A stretch of 64,000 nt of DNA from Lutraria lutraria (Eukaryota; Mollusca; Bivalvia; Venerida; Mactridae): assembly GCA_964023205.1 (NCBI GenBank), contig OZ026838.1:31957843-32021842 (forward strand), given 5' to 3'. The position numbers and the translations under genes are program-made. The notes beneath the pieces were generated by a model. The model did not search any database and was not told the origin of the DNA. It saw only the letters and a program-made list of their open reading frames with translations. Below, piece by piece: positions 12,153 through 23,157 of the stretch (position 1 is its first letter; each line of letters opens with the position of its first letter).

Positions 12153-12650
12153 GGTGTCCATTACTTAATATTTTCTTGACCTGTAACTTTTCACTACTAT
12201 TCCTGTGATAATTGATCACCAAATAAGGTAATACAGACCTGTAACTGTTGTATTTGGTATTATAGGTTCCAATATAGTATTATTAATCTCATTTCCTCCT
12301 ACAGATGGAGCCATTTTCCACTGAAATGAATCAAAAAGCAAATAATATATATTAAGAAAATCTACCGTAATAATTAAGTCAAATAAATAATAATTGTACT
12401 AAAAATAACCTTCTACAAATTTCTCAATGACTCCTATATCACTTACATCTAAAAAAGGAAAACTAATATTAATTATCAGTGCAATATAACACAGCTAGAG
12501 CACTGTCATAAGATGAAAATTGGTAAGAAATCATCATCTTAGAAAACTTATGAAGAAAAAAGGGCCACATTGTATTATGTTTATGTTATAGTGTAATGAC
12601 TAAATGGGTAATTATAAGCCAAGACAGAAATGTCCAGCTTTTGTATCATT

Positions 12651-12840
12651 CAGTACAACCTCTCCAGAGCAGCCTTCTCTTGAGCGACAACCTCCCTTCA
12701 ACAAAAGCATGATTTTTCCCACTGCACGATTTAAATATTAATTTAATCTCTCTAGAGCAACAATCTCTTAACAACAACAACAACAACAACAAGATAATTT
12801 TGCTACTCCAAAAGGGTGTTGCTTTGAAGAGATTGTACTG
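12651..12840. mobile_element. Short TIR element, copy 1 of 'cagtacaacctctc' family
   Basis: Left end CAGTACAACCTCTCCAGAGC; inverse of right end CAGTACAATCTCTTCAAAGC. The second copy at 34830-34975 shares the internal 'cccttcaacaa', 'ccactgcacgattta' and 'taattttgctact' segments. An (AAC)n tract at 12771-12791 has expanded inside this copy and is absent from the other. Non-autonomous; no ORF. Confidence 0.65.
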
Positions 12841-14351
12841 TATCTCTATTAGTATATTAATTCCTTAAATAAGAATTAATTTTCTTTTACCCTGTACTGT
12901 TACGTTCATAATATATATGAATTATAATATAATATAGTTAACCACTTACATGATTGTATAATTAATTATCTAGAACTGTAAGAATATCTGAAGATAAGTA
13001 AATCCATGTCATATGATGAAAACACTTGAGCACGACGTTTCCAACAGAAAAAGGGCAATTCTATTCTATTCTATAACCATTAAACTCAACCATCCTTTTT
13101 GTCTTGAGATGATAACTGTCCAATATTTATGTTTCACCTTCACATTTACCAAAACACGAATTAGGCGGCAACAAATTTATTAACACACTAATTAATTACA
13201 CATAAATGTATTCCATTACTTAATTATATGTATATTTATTACACATTACATAACTCAGAATAATACGCATAAATAATATATATATGGCAGAATAAGTTTA
13301 CAAATAAGTCTAAACTAAGCAAGCCGGGTTATTTATACACAATGTACATATTAACTGTCATCAGCTTAAATATATCTTCTTCTTTACAAACATGACAACC
13401 AGTTTTGTCACATTTCTTACATTATACTTAAATAAAACAATTTTGATACAGAAACCAGTATTACCAGTTTAGAACTCCCCAAAATGTTTTAATAAAAGGT
13501 ATGTGTTATAATGTTATGTACAAGTCCCCTCCAGGTATGTCTAGTGTTTTATCAAATGTTCAATACAACAATCAACAACAAAGACCCTGTAGATGGGCTA
13601 ATTCAATTGATTGTGAAAAGAACTTCTATTATAAGATGGACATAGATGAAGCTGTTTACGTGTAACATTTCTGTAATAAATTAATGGTTTTCAATTTGGA
13701 CTTAGCAAGCTTGTTAATGTCACAAAATAACACTATAATGACAGACTTATCTGTTATAAATGGTTCACATTAGACTGTTAAATGTCTGCAGGAGGTAAAC
13801 AACACTATTATACAACAAACAACCAGGTAAGCTTACATACTCTCACATACATCAAGAATGTTCCTCAAAATGTGTTTGTTCAATAATGACATTTAGCTAA
13901 CTTGTTTCATACAACTAAATTTCGATAACTGGTAGTAAATTGGTCCAAATAGTCCAATTTATTATATTAAATCTATATAGTCAGCATTAAAAAATCTAAA
14001 AAAGGAAGCATTTAGACATTACAGGTAATTGCTATTTTAATGTGAGGAATTCACATAATTACACAGACAGCATGGCAGATTATCCAAATACTTCTGAGTA
14101 CTGCTAACAAATTTCGCTATATGAGAATCTTTTCAAAGGAAACTACCTGTATATGTTCTACCAACACCCAACGGCTAGTATATTAACCACTTACGTAATA
14201 GTTATTTAAATTAATTGAAAAAATAGTTTCGACTAATTGTGAAGATATAATTATGTAACCGAGAATTACTAAACATTTCAGTTGGAAGTAATTAAATTCA
14301 TATCCAACAAATAAACATATAAACATATATCTAACAAGAATTTAGAGAATT
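12841..14351. other. Unassigned AT-rich sequence
   Basis: No exon, TIR element or tandem repeat was recognised. Probably intronic to the minus-strand gene, judging from exon positions on either side. Confidence 0.4.
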
Positions 14352-14487
14352 TAGATTGTTGTATTGGGTTTTACACCCCATTTTATCAGATAGTGTCACA
14401 TGAGGCAGTCAGTTCACCTCATTCCTGGGAAGAACCAGTACTAGCTAGACTCCCATCCTTCATAAGCAACTGCCTACTTTCTCTTGA
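14352..14487 (-). repeat. SINE copy 2 (minus strand)
   Basis: Read on the minus strand it gives 'agtaggcagttgcttatg', 'ggatgggagtct', 'tactggttcttcccaggaa', 'gtgaactgactgcct', 'gataaaatgggg' and 'gtaaaaccca'. This is the same body order as copies at 1-217 and 56494-56676. The tRNA head is missing, so it is a 5'-truncated copy. Confidence 0.65.
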
Positions 14488-14769
14488 TGTGCGTTATTTG
14501 TGAAGACATTTACAACAACCTATTGTACATGATTATTGATGAATTTCAGCTAAGTTTATGTACATTATTCTACAAATCAATGTCCAAGTGGAAACATATT
14601 ACAATTTGGATGTTACTAAAATATTATTTTAATCCAATTAACACAGTGGTCAGATATCTGACTTGTTAATCAATGGTCATCACCTGTCTTACACCTATCT
14701 TACATTACATTATAGGCAAGTCCAATTATAATAAGTAACTTCTCATGTAGGTAGAAATTTATCAGTGGC

Positions 14770-14923
14770 AAAACAATGTAAATGATGTTTATGGCAAATA
14801 GTGTAAATATAGGTTTTTGCAAAATAATGTAAATGATATTTATGGTAAAATAATGTAAATGATGTTTATGGCAGAATAATGTAAATGATGTTTATGGCAA
14901 AATAATGTAAATTATGTTCATGG
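14770..14923 (+). repeat. Minisatellite, 26-bp period, about 6 units
   Basis: Units of the form 'aaaataatgtaaatgatgt' plus 'ttatggc' repeat at 14770, 14796 (25 bp, diverged), 14821, 14847, 14873 and 14899. Confidence 0.85.
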
Positions 14924-15848
14924 ACACACTAGTTTTGCTTCAGCTAATAAGTTAAAGTGACAGTTAAACAATGAAAGAATGAATCTAGCAGCTGCGTTAA
15001 TTTACAGTATAGAAGACTCAATTTCCTGATGATTGCAATTGTAATAAAATTTCATTAACAATACTAAGTGTATGACAAAACAAGTTTGATAATTGATATT
15101 TTGATGAGAGTTGGTGAGTGAACATTAAGTTGACTGATTGGTGTTACGATATCATGAAGCTTTCGAGATTTGTAATTGTACATTTGAGAATTACAGAATT
15201 GATCTATAATAGTTAAGTTGACAATAATGGTGGAAAATTTTAAAATCAAAGTACTGAAAGTACTCATGGAAACTGAACTTAAATAGACTTGCACTGCAAC
15301 ATAAAACTGGAACTACTTTAACAGTCGCATAGCAGATCTAGATAAACATAGTACTAAGGGCCACATAAAAATTAACGCATGCTGAGCGAGTGACGGCTAT
15401 GGAAAGCTGAACCATCGTGCAGTTTCCAATTAGCTAGATACCATCTACAAATGTAAAAAAAATGTATTTAACCAAGAAAGAGCCCATTTAAAACATTTAA
15501 GTCCTGATACCCCCATGCAAGGTCAAATCGAGATTGGTTGACATGGGTGCGTTGTGCGTTGTGTAAGTATCAAAGAAATTGAGGTAACAGTAAAATCTAC
15601 TTAACCTAAGGCAATCACTATATAACCCCACACCTTTAAATGGTGGGGACATTACTTAAAACATTTACAGCAATAAGTGCAGATATGTTGTAAGTGATTA
15701 ATTCGCTATAATGTAATAATATAATACTTAACACCACAAATTGCATAAAATGTCTGAAGGCAAAATAATGAAATAACATCAACTTAACATGAATGCTAAA
15801 AACAGAGATTGAGTTATATTTAGGTTGATAAAAGTACAAACATCTTAC

Positions 15849-15982
15849 CTATCTGGTCTAGTCTGGCAGGTAGATTACTCCAAGTTCTCATGTGAGTTAC
15901 TGCTTTATCATTAATTTTATCACCTAACTTCTCCATGTCATCAGTCAACTGTGTTACAAGGTCTTGAGGTAACAATACATCC
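15849..15982 (-). CDS. Exon (134 bp) of single-pass membrane protein gene: ectodomain
   Basis: Acceptor 'ctatgacaacag' and donor 'gtaagatg' bound it on the minus strand. The frame is one base, 44 codons, one base. The peptide begins DVLLPQDLVTQLTDDMEKLG and ends HMRTWSNLPARLDQI; it is amphipathic and mostly helical in character, with no hydrophobic run. The leading G completes a Leu codon with the CT left by candidate exon 19077-19120; the trailing G joins AT of exon 7349-7478 to give Asp. A long intron of about 8.4 kb separates it from that exon, so an unseen exon in between is possible. The family is not recognised. Confidence 0.6.
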
Positions 15983-16199
15983 CTGTTGTCATAGAAATAA
16001 AATTTTCTATAAATAAATTTAACTATAATAATAGCATCAAAGTTAACAAATATTCTTTTTTATATTTTTCATGCTTTAAATGCCCATTTTCAACAGAGTT
16101 TAAGTTAGATACCAGTGTATACTTAAGTGGTCTTTGATACTGCACAAATACAATCTTGTTCTCCACAAATAATGGCCAATTTCTTTGAAAATCATTCAT

Positions 16200-16325
16200 A
16201 TCAGTGTTGGAGGTTGAATGGCTGGACCAAGCTGTCACAGAAAACATTCAATGTACCCAGGGCTTGAATCCAGTTACCCAAGGACTGAAGACCAATGGTT
16301 TCCCTATAATTGAGCTAAGTGGTTG
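16200..16325 (-). repeat. tRNA-like SINE head (minus strand)
   Basis: On the minus strand 'ccacttagctcaattatagg' (A-box-like) is followed by 'aactggattcaagccctggg' (B-box-like), spaced like a tRNA. The plus-strand 73-codon ORF here is the opposite strand of this sequence. Degenerate. Confidence 0.4.
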
Positions 16326-17149
16326 GTCTCAAAAACATATGAAACAATATTTTCAACTGTTTGGGTTTAATTTATTACCAAACCCCTTTATATTGATTCT
16401 TAAAAAAAACTATAACTATATATAATAAACTATATTTCATACAATCATGAGATTTATTCAGGCTGTAAATGATTTTTATTGACATTGAGAAAGGCACATA
16501 CGTTCACAAAGAACTTTTCATCTTTACCAGGGTATATCTGGAAAACTACGCTGAGTTTTGCATCTCAGCAAAAATGGTTTATCAGTAAAATAGCTTCTCC
16601 AAAGAATTGCAAAAAATGACTTCTTGTGAGCGTAAATATCATGAAACTGTAAGACAAGTATTTATACTCCTTTGAATCATAGAGTAATGCTGGTATTTGA
16701 AATATCTAGTACTAAAATCATTACACTTATTGTGATGGTTTAAAATCATGTAAAAGATAATCAGTTTCTGGCAGGCTGCATCTGGACTACATGAAGTTTC
16801 TGTCTTTTTTTGGAGAGGTTCCCCAAATGGCTTTTGTTAACGAAGTTGTTCCATTTTCTGAGCATTGGTTTTAGAATACAACAGGTTAGAATTTCACAGA
16901 GATCATTTTTATGACTTTTAGATACCTGATCACTAGTGTCTCATTTGATATCAAAGTCATGAAAATGATCATTTATTTATTTCATCAGATTTAACGCCCT
17001 TTTCAACATTATTTCAGTTATATCATGGTGGGCAGTTATCCTAAGCAGCTTCCCTGGACTTCATTTAGGCCTAAACCAGCACTAACCACAATCTATCCAC
17101 AAGCTACTGTCACTTAATTTACCCCACATAATTCAGAGATTGAGGTCAT

Positions 17150-17276
17150 TTTAACATAGGACGTGAAATCATCAGTCAAATTTTTATGGACAGTGTGAGC
17201 CTCACCCAGAGTTCGAACTCACAACCATCTGATCAATAAGGCCAACGCTCTAACCACTGAGCTAACTGGACGGGCT
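17150..17276 (-). repeat. tRNA-derived SINE (minus strand)
   Basis: On the minus strand: 'gcccgtccagttagctcag', 'tggttagagcgttggcc', then 'gtgagttcgaactctgg' (B box GTTCGAACT), then body 'gaggctcacactgtcc'. Both internal promoter boxes are well preserved. The acceptor arms do not pair well, so it is a SINE rather than a tRNA gene. Confidence 0.5.
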
Positions 17277-17380
17277 CATAAAAATAAAAAAATACTATGG
17301 TATCAATCAAAGATAATACAATAGTACACAATAATATAAGAATATTGTAGAGTTAATTTAATTTGAATAAAGCTTAATTG

Positions 17381-17659
17381 CATGACCTTCATGCAAAGTT
17401 GAGTTTTACACTCAGTTGACCTTTATTCACAGTTGGCCTTTATACACACTTGACCTTACACTCAGTTGACCTTCATATAAAATTGGCCCTTTTACTTAGT
17501 TGACCATTATACACAGTTGACCCTTTTGCTCTGCTGACCTTAATACATAGTTGACCTTTGCACCCAGCTGACCTTTACTCCAAGCTGATCTTTATACCCA
17601 ATTGACCAATAATCCACAATTGACCTTTACTGCCAGCTGACCTTTATAACCCAGTTGAC
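17381..17659 (+). repeat. Minisatellite, 17-bp period, about 16 diverged units
   Basis: Units follow 'gttgacctttatacaca' with substitutions. Most units keep TGACC(T); on the other strand this is AGGTCA, the core half-site of nuclear receptors. All units point the same way. The array is diverged, so it is old or selectively tolerant. Confidence 0.8.
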
Positions 17660-17841
17660 ATTATAATTTAAGGATAATAGTTATATTAATTCAGAATAAA
17701 TATGAGCCCAGTAATAATAAATGACCAATGTAGCTTTCATTTATCAAATTTTGCTGCAGATAACTCATGTTTGACTTATCATTTTTTCTTGTGTAGTGGT
17801 GTGGTATATTGCATTTATAAATAGGCTGGGATGTTCACCCA

Positions 17842-17913
17842 TCCTGATTAGCTCAGTTGGTAGAGCATCTGACTTGCAAGCAGAAGGTCGCAGGTTTGAG
17901 CCCCACATTGGGT
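17842..17913 (+). tRNA. tRNA-like sequence, anticodon TGC by position (pseudogene or SINE head)
   Basis: It is exactly 72 nt. Acceptor TCCTGAT/ATTGGGT pairs six of seven with wobbles. D-arm GCTC/GAGC is perfect. Anticodon stem TCTGA/GCAGA pairs four of five around loop CTTGCAA. The T-stem GCAGG/CCCAC pairs only three of five and the T-loop is TTTGAGC. The weak T-stem and lack of alanine identity features (no G3:U70) make this a tRNA pseudogene or SINE head rather than a functional tRNA-Ala. Confidence 0.4.
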
Positions 17914-18665
17914 ATATTATTTCCTCCTTCTGTTACACTTGTTTTGCTTGAATTCGGAGGGTTGGTTGATCTACCCAGGTATGAGTCCGGGTCTTAATCC
18001 ACTAATTTCACATTGTAAACAAATCCTCCACACATGTGTTTACACTATGTACCTATACACAGTAGCCTAAACAAACATGGAAGAAAATTCACTGTGTGAC
18101 AGTTGAGGACTGTGTTTAGAATTGAAAATAAACATGGAAAAACATTTTAAAATGAAAATTTAAAATATGAAACCCTCAATGACAAACTGAAGTTATTGTT
18201 GGACATTGTAATTTAAATTAATTTTGATACTATGATACATTTTTTTGGACACTGAAATTAAAGCATATTTTTTTTTAGGATGCATAACTAAAATGTCAGA
18301 TGGCCATTTTTGTCACAAATTTAAATTACCTTAAAGCCGGAAAAGTGACCAAAGACCATGGCTGTTGGTGTGACTCCAGTGAAAACAAATACAGACTGTA
18401 TTCAAGCATGCTACCATAATGAAACAGATTTTTTTGACAAATCTTTTGACTCAGCAATGAATTTTATAGAGAATTTATTATAACAACATAAATATAGCTG
18501 TTAGACCTTAGAGTTATAACGATTCAAGCTAATTTCTATTATAAAGTTTCAATATTTTGAAAAATACAATCATAAATCAGGAGATTAACCCTGTTTAATA
18601 ACTCAGAAAATGTGTTCAATGTCATTTTGGCAAAAATCTTGTTATAGGGAGGAGGAAAATAATGT

Positions 18666-18899
18666 ACCTGATTAAGGGCTCGCGGAACCCTTGACATCAT
18701 GGTTGCAAGTCATACAGATGCTCTACCAACTGAACTAATCCAAAGGGGTTTGTCACAAAAAAAAAAAAAAAAAAAAAAATTTCCATGTAACCCATATATA
18801 TATATATATATATAGGTTACATGTATATATATAGGTTACATGGAAAAAAAATTTTTTTTTTGATTTTTTTTGTGACAAACCCCTTTGAACTAATCAGGC
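18666..18899 (-). tRNA. tRNA-like sequence interrupted by a palindromic element
   Basis: After removing the insert at 18741-18885 and one 10-bp duplicate, the minus strand gives a 79-nt tRNA-like sequence. Acceptor GCCTGAT pairs with ATCAGGT, D-arm GTTC/GAGC, loop ACTTGCAAC flanked by ATG/CAT, T-arm AAGGG..CCCTT around TTCCGCGAG. It shares 'agttggtagagcatctg' and 'acttgcaa' with the copy at 17842-17913 but has about five extra bases before the anticodon arm. The insert cuts the 5' acceptor/D-arm side, so it is a broken copy. Confidence 0.5.
18741..18885. mobile_element. Palindromic insertion, 145 bp, with 10-bp target duplication
   Basis: The ends are AAGGGGTTTGTCACAAAA and its inverse, continuing into poly(A)/poly(T) and then 'ttccatgtaacc..ggttacatggaa' around a (TA)n core, so the whole insert folds on itself. 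TGAACTAATC occurs immediately before (18731-18740) and after (18886-18895). A 9-10 bp duplication is typical of Mutator-like and foldback elements. No ORF. It sits inside a tRNA-like sequence. Confidence 0.75.
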
Positions 18900-19076
18900 T
18901 GGTGAATATCAAAGCCAATCTATATATACAATATACCACACTGCTATATACAACCTATTCTTTTCAATAACTCCAGATATTTTTTTTAATTTCATGAAGT
19001 AGAAATAAACTATATATAAACTCATAAAACAATCATATTATAAAGTGGCCTCAACTATTTTACATTTAATACTTAC

Positions 19077-19120
19077 AGAGAAATGAATGAGAGCAGTTCT
19101 GAGTTGTTAGAAATATGAAA
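19077..19120 (-). CDS. Candidate exon (44 bp) upstream in the membrane protein gene
   Basis: On the minus strand acceptor 'ggtatttcag' and a strong donor 'gtaagtatt' bound a 44-bp open segment reading FHISNNSELLSFIS plus two bases (CT). CT plus the first G of exon 15849-15982 gives Leu and an uninterrupted frame, which is the main support. The polypyrimidine tract is weak and the exon is short, so chance is possible. Confidence 0.35.
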
Positions 19121-19749
19121 CTGAAATACCATCAGGTTTTCTTTTCACAACCACCAATATACACATATAATAATATTATATACACTGTCCACAATAGTGA
19201 CGCTGAAAAGTTCTCAATTTCAACTACAAGAATACAAAATAGCGAAAATAATTAACAGCTATTTCAATAAATTGTTTAAATCCATCACAATAAATCCAAT
19301 ACATTTTGAAGAAACAAAGAAATAGGTGCATGACTGTCCATTTCACTGAATTATTGTGAACGTTTTTATATCAAACACAAAACATGTAGCATGCACTATA
19401 CATCAAGCCCAGCTGATACAATATTTACAGTTACAGATTAAAATCACTAACACAGATCCATTGTATGCATTCTTTGATTAACTCACCAGTATATATCTGT
19501 CTGTTTAACCAATTAAAGAAAATGGTTATCTAATTACTTCAGAGTACACAAAATTAATTACTCCAGTGTTTTTCTAACAGTAGTAAGTCAACATAACAAT
19601 TAATAAACCTGTCCTCACTATGAAAACATTGTAACATTCTTGTTTAACTCACAATACAACACAAATAAAACATTAATTATTTATACTTCTCAAAGAAGCA
19701 ACAGTGTATGTTGGTACTGTAATTTAGTGAGTATATTGTAGATTTTATT

Positions 19750-20230
19750 CTTTCATACTTTTTTTGTCATTGTCACGCCTTAAGAGCTTTCAATTATACA
19801 TATTTTATTAGTGTGTTTTTTTTTCACTGGAGACTTACAATGGATCAACAGCCCTGGTCATTTTGTGACCTTTCGAGCTTTAGTCTAAACTTATTTATTT
19901 GACATCAATTGTAGAGCAAGTTCTTATAACATACTGCAGCAATCTCATTGTCCGAGGTGCGAAGTTGGTGATGCAAAATGCGAGTGTGCAATCCAGCATG
20001 GTCTTAATATCAGGGTCAGAGAACACACAGATAAACAAAATGGTCGGAGATAAGTGGTTGTATTACGTAATAGCGGGGTGGTTGCAATTTTGGATCAAAC
20101 GACCATTAAACATTGAAGAAAAAATTATTTTTTTTTAAAATGCCTGTATTAGCGGGGTGGTCATAATTTCGGGGTGGTCGTAAGGTGCAGTTAATGTGCA
20201 TATTAAAACTCTCAATAAATGCTTCCTGTA
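19750..20230. repeat. Possible DNA-transposon remnant with 'gcggggtggt' motifs
   Basis: 'agcggggtggt' occurs at about 20074 and 20150 and 'cggggtggtcgtaag' at about 20171; 'ctcattgtccgaggtgcgaa' lies at 19946-19965. The repeated G-rich phrase suggests the end of an old DNA element, but I could not define termini or a duplication. Confidence 0.25.
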
Positions 20231-20274
20231 TTCTGACCAGTACTGGTGCCAAAAAAGGGATTGTGAAGAATCCA

Positions 20275-20362
20275 GTCAAATTCTGCCTCTGATGGGATTC
20301 AAACCCACAACATCAGGGTTAGGAATCTGACGCTCAATCCCTACACCACTGCTCCTCCTATG
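20275..20362 (-). repeat. tRNA-like SINE head (minus strand)
   Basis: On the minus strand: 'ggagcagtggtgtaggg', 'attgagcgtcag', 'attcctaaccctga', 'gtgggtttgaatcccat'. The T-arm GTGGG/CCCAT pairs fully and its loop TTTGAAT is normal. The anticodon loop is too long for a functional tRNA. Confidence 0.4.
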
Positions 20363-20756
20363 AGCTTTAACTGTGGCACCCACACCTGGGTAGCACCAGC
20401 AGTGACCTTACCTAAGCTAACAAGACATCTTTATCTTGTCTGGCTCAATATGGTTCCAGCAGTTAGGTACATGTGTAATTAATGATTAGTTATCCTCTGA
20501 TTGCATACCCATCCTTCAGTTTAGTTGCTACAACTGATTGATAACCTTAGTTCTTATTGTTAAATACAGTGCTTTCTATACATAATTAAAATACTGTTGT
20601 CAGACCAAAGTTACATTTAGTATACTCAGACCTGGATCATATCTCATGTTTTATGGCTGTAAGTCGTGATATGAAGTGACGGTCATGCAATTAAAGTCCC
20701 ATTCTGTATATACGAGTATTTCACTAAAACAGAAACAAAGGCTAAAGGTTCTTAAT

Positions 20757-21293
20757 TCAAACAATAATTTTTATTAAACACTCATTATTTCTATTCAAAA
20801 TTCATTATTTTTTATTCAATACTCATAACTTGTATTAAAAAATCTTCATTTTTATTCAACACTCATTGCATTCTTTTACTTAAAACTCATCCCTTTTACT
20901 AAACACTTATCACTTTTATTCAACACTTGATCATCACTTTTACTTAACACTTATCACTTTTATTCAACACTCGATCATCACTTTTACTTAACACTTATCA
21001 CTTTTATTCAACACTCGATCATCACTTTTACTTAACACTTATCACTTTTATTCAACACTCGATCATCACTTTTACTTAACACTTATCACTTTTATTCAAC
21101 ACTCGATCATCACTTTACTTAACACTTATCACTTTTATTCAACACTCGATCATCACTTTTACTTAACACTTATCACTTTTATTCAACACTCGTTGCTTTT
21201 ACCAAACACTCATCCCTTTTACTTAACACTTAAATTATCACTTTTACTGAACTCTCATCACTTATATGCAACACTTATTGCTTTTACTTAAAA
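20757..21293 (+). repeat. Compound minisatellite with a 44-bp higher-order unit
   Basis: The outer parts are diverged copies of 20-24 bp units like 'ttttattcaacactcat'. In the centre (20911 to about 21197) two unit types, 'cacttttattcaacactcga' + 'tcat' and 'cacttttacttaacacttat', alternate to form a 44-bp unit starting at 20911, 20955, 20999, 21043, 21087, 21130 and 21174. One unit is 43 bp through loss of a T. The centre is near-identical, the edges diverged, as expected for unequal exchange. Confidence 0.9.
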
Positions 21294-22423
21294 CTTTAGG
21301 GAATAGTTCAGATGAATAAAATAGTCTGGTAAACTGGGGGAAAATAACAGTCATGATAATGTCCTAATGTTAAAGAGAGCTATATTCGACAGGTCAATTT
21401 AATGATCCTTTTCACTAAAAATCTCTTCAACAAAAATAAAATTCAAAGAGATTTTTTAAGATTATTTTTGAAGTAATATATATTTCAGATAGGAGAATGG
21501 GGCCAAGAAGTTTCACCCAAAATCTGCCTCCCCCCCCCCCCCCCCCAATACCCACCAAAAATAAATGTACAGAAAATGAACCTAAATATCATGTTCTATG
21601 ATAAAACATGACTCAGTCTGTTACATCATACACACCTGACTTTTCAATCAAATGAATTTATGTGGTCTAATTATGGTCCAGATAGCACACAATGAACAAA
21701 GACTTAATTTTGATGCCTGTTGAGAGGCGGTATAGGTAAGAATGTAGGTAGAGGACGTTTGGTGGGGACCATAATATTTCATTTCTATATACTGAATATA
21801 TATTTTCTCCTATTTTCTGAATAATTCCCCTCCCAGAGAACTTTTTTTGTATAATATATCAATTCTCAATTTAAAGAACTCACTTTAAGTCCCTGAAATA
21901 CAAGTGTATAAATGTAATACAGTAGCCATTGTTAAAGCTTGAAATTGACTCTTTGTAAAGTAAATACATATTACTGATAGCATATTGATGTTGAAAGACA
22001 AAATTCCCCTTTTCAGGGTTTTCATCAAATACTGGTATTAGAGTTGTCTCCCTTGCTGAACTTATGAGGCACGGTGACTGAATCGTACTGAATTTTTTTG
22101 TGTGGAATGATTAAGTCAAATACATAATCTGTAATTTTCTTCCTGAACTGCGCAACATTAATTCTGATTCCTGATTTTCTATTCACAAAAACTGGAGCTG
22201 ACATAGGAAGATGTAATGAAAGAAGAAAATGTTAACTACAAGATAGTGAATTCTATTCACTTAGTTGAGCATGCAGCTTTCTCTAATACTGTTACAATAT
22301 TTGTTAATAATCATTCTAGCAAAATAAAAATAAGTTAAGAAGAATGTCTTGATGGCAATAACATGTTTACTATCATAATTTGGTTATTGAACATTCTTAG
22401 AGTAATTTTGCACATATAAGTCT
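21294..22423. other. Unassigned sequence with a poly(C) tract
   Basis: A 17-nt C run lies at 21530-21546. A short 'gttgtctcccttgctgaac' phrase near 22045 resembles mollusc repeat wording. Nothing else recognised. Confidence 0.4.
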
Positions 22424-22431
22424 GTCATGAT

Positions 22432-22871
22432 TAGGGCTGTGGCGAATGTCCGAGAACTCGGGTAATCACGAATCAAATTAAAAGATCGAGTATGAATAAT
22501 CGTCACTTCTAAGATTCGTGGTTCGCGATCTAGTTTTTTAACAAATTAAAAGTGTATTCTTTGTACTTAGAAATCCCTTTTCTCTGGAAAAATATTGTTT
22601 CGATATGGACTACTTTCTTTGCCAAGATGTCCAGTCAGTTCTTTAAAACAAATGATGCTGATAAATCAATTAACTGGAAGAGAGTACGTATAAATTTAAG
22701 CCATAGAACAACTTACATTGATTTACTTCAATATTCTTTTAAGAAAAATTTAGCTATCTTCAGAACTTTTGAAGTTTTAGATGGGTTACTTGATAACAAA
22801 AGATTTGTGATCGTAAGTGTTGAATTGTGGATTGGATCGGATTGCCACTTACCCAACAATCCAGAGCCCTA
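22432..22871. mobile_element. Non-autonomous hAT-type element, 440 bp
   Basis: Termini TAGGGCTGTG and CAGAGCCCTA are inverse with one mismatch. They are flanked by a perfect 8-bp direct repeat GTCATGAT (22424-22431 and 22872-22879). An 8-bp duplication with TAGGG/CAGAG-type TIRs is diagnostic of hAT. The 106-codon plus-strand ORF inside (22552-22872) runs into the right TIR. Its sequence (e.g. FFAKMSSQFFKTNDADKSIN) is not a recognisable transposase, so the element depended on a partner for mobility. Confidence 0.85.
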
Positions 22872-22994
22872 GTCATGATTCATTATGAGGCAGAGTTCTG
22901 TAGTTACAATCTGCTAAGTTAAGAATATGCTGGCATATAAATTATTAATAAAAATTCTTTTAATTCATAGACAATCATATAGTAAGTTTGACCT

Positions 22995-23157
22995 TCATAC
23001 AAGGCCATAGAAACTGGGAGGGCTAAAGGGGCTTAGCAACCCCAATAATTTGGGCTATAATGGTAATCAAAAGGGCCCCTTCGCATGCAGTCAGACAAAA
23101 CATAGAATAAGCCCCCTGAGCCCCTCATTTAAAATTTCTTCCTACGGGCCTGTCATA
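22995..23157 (+). repeat. Interspersed GC-richer repeat
   Basis: 'ccatagaaactgggagggc' begins a block with 'ggggcttagcaaccccaata', 'gcatgcagtcagac' and an end 'cttcctacgggcctg'. Composition and phrase style match repeats common in bivalve genomes. Class unknown. Confidence 0.4.

Noticed and set aside
17842..17913. Functional tRNA-Ala(TGC)
   Set aside because: The T-stem has two mispairs and the acceptor lacks the G3:U70 alanine determinant; more likely a pseudogene or SINE head.
22552..22872. 106-codon ORF as a host gene
   Set aside because: It is contained in a hAT-type non-autonomous element and runs into its right TIR; no domain recognised.
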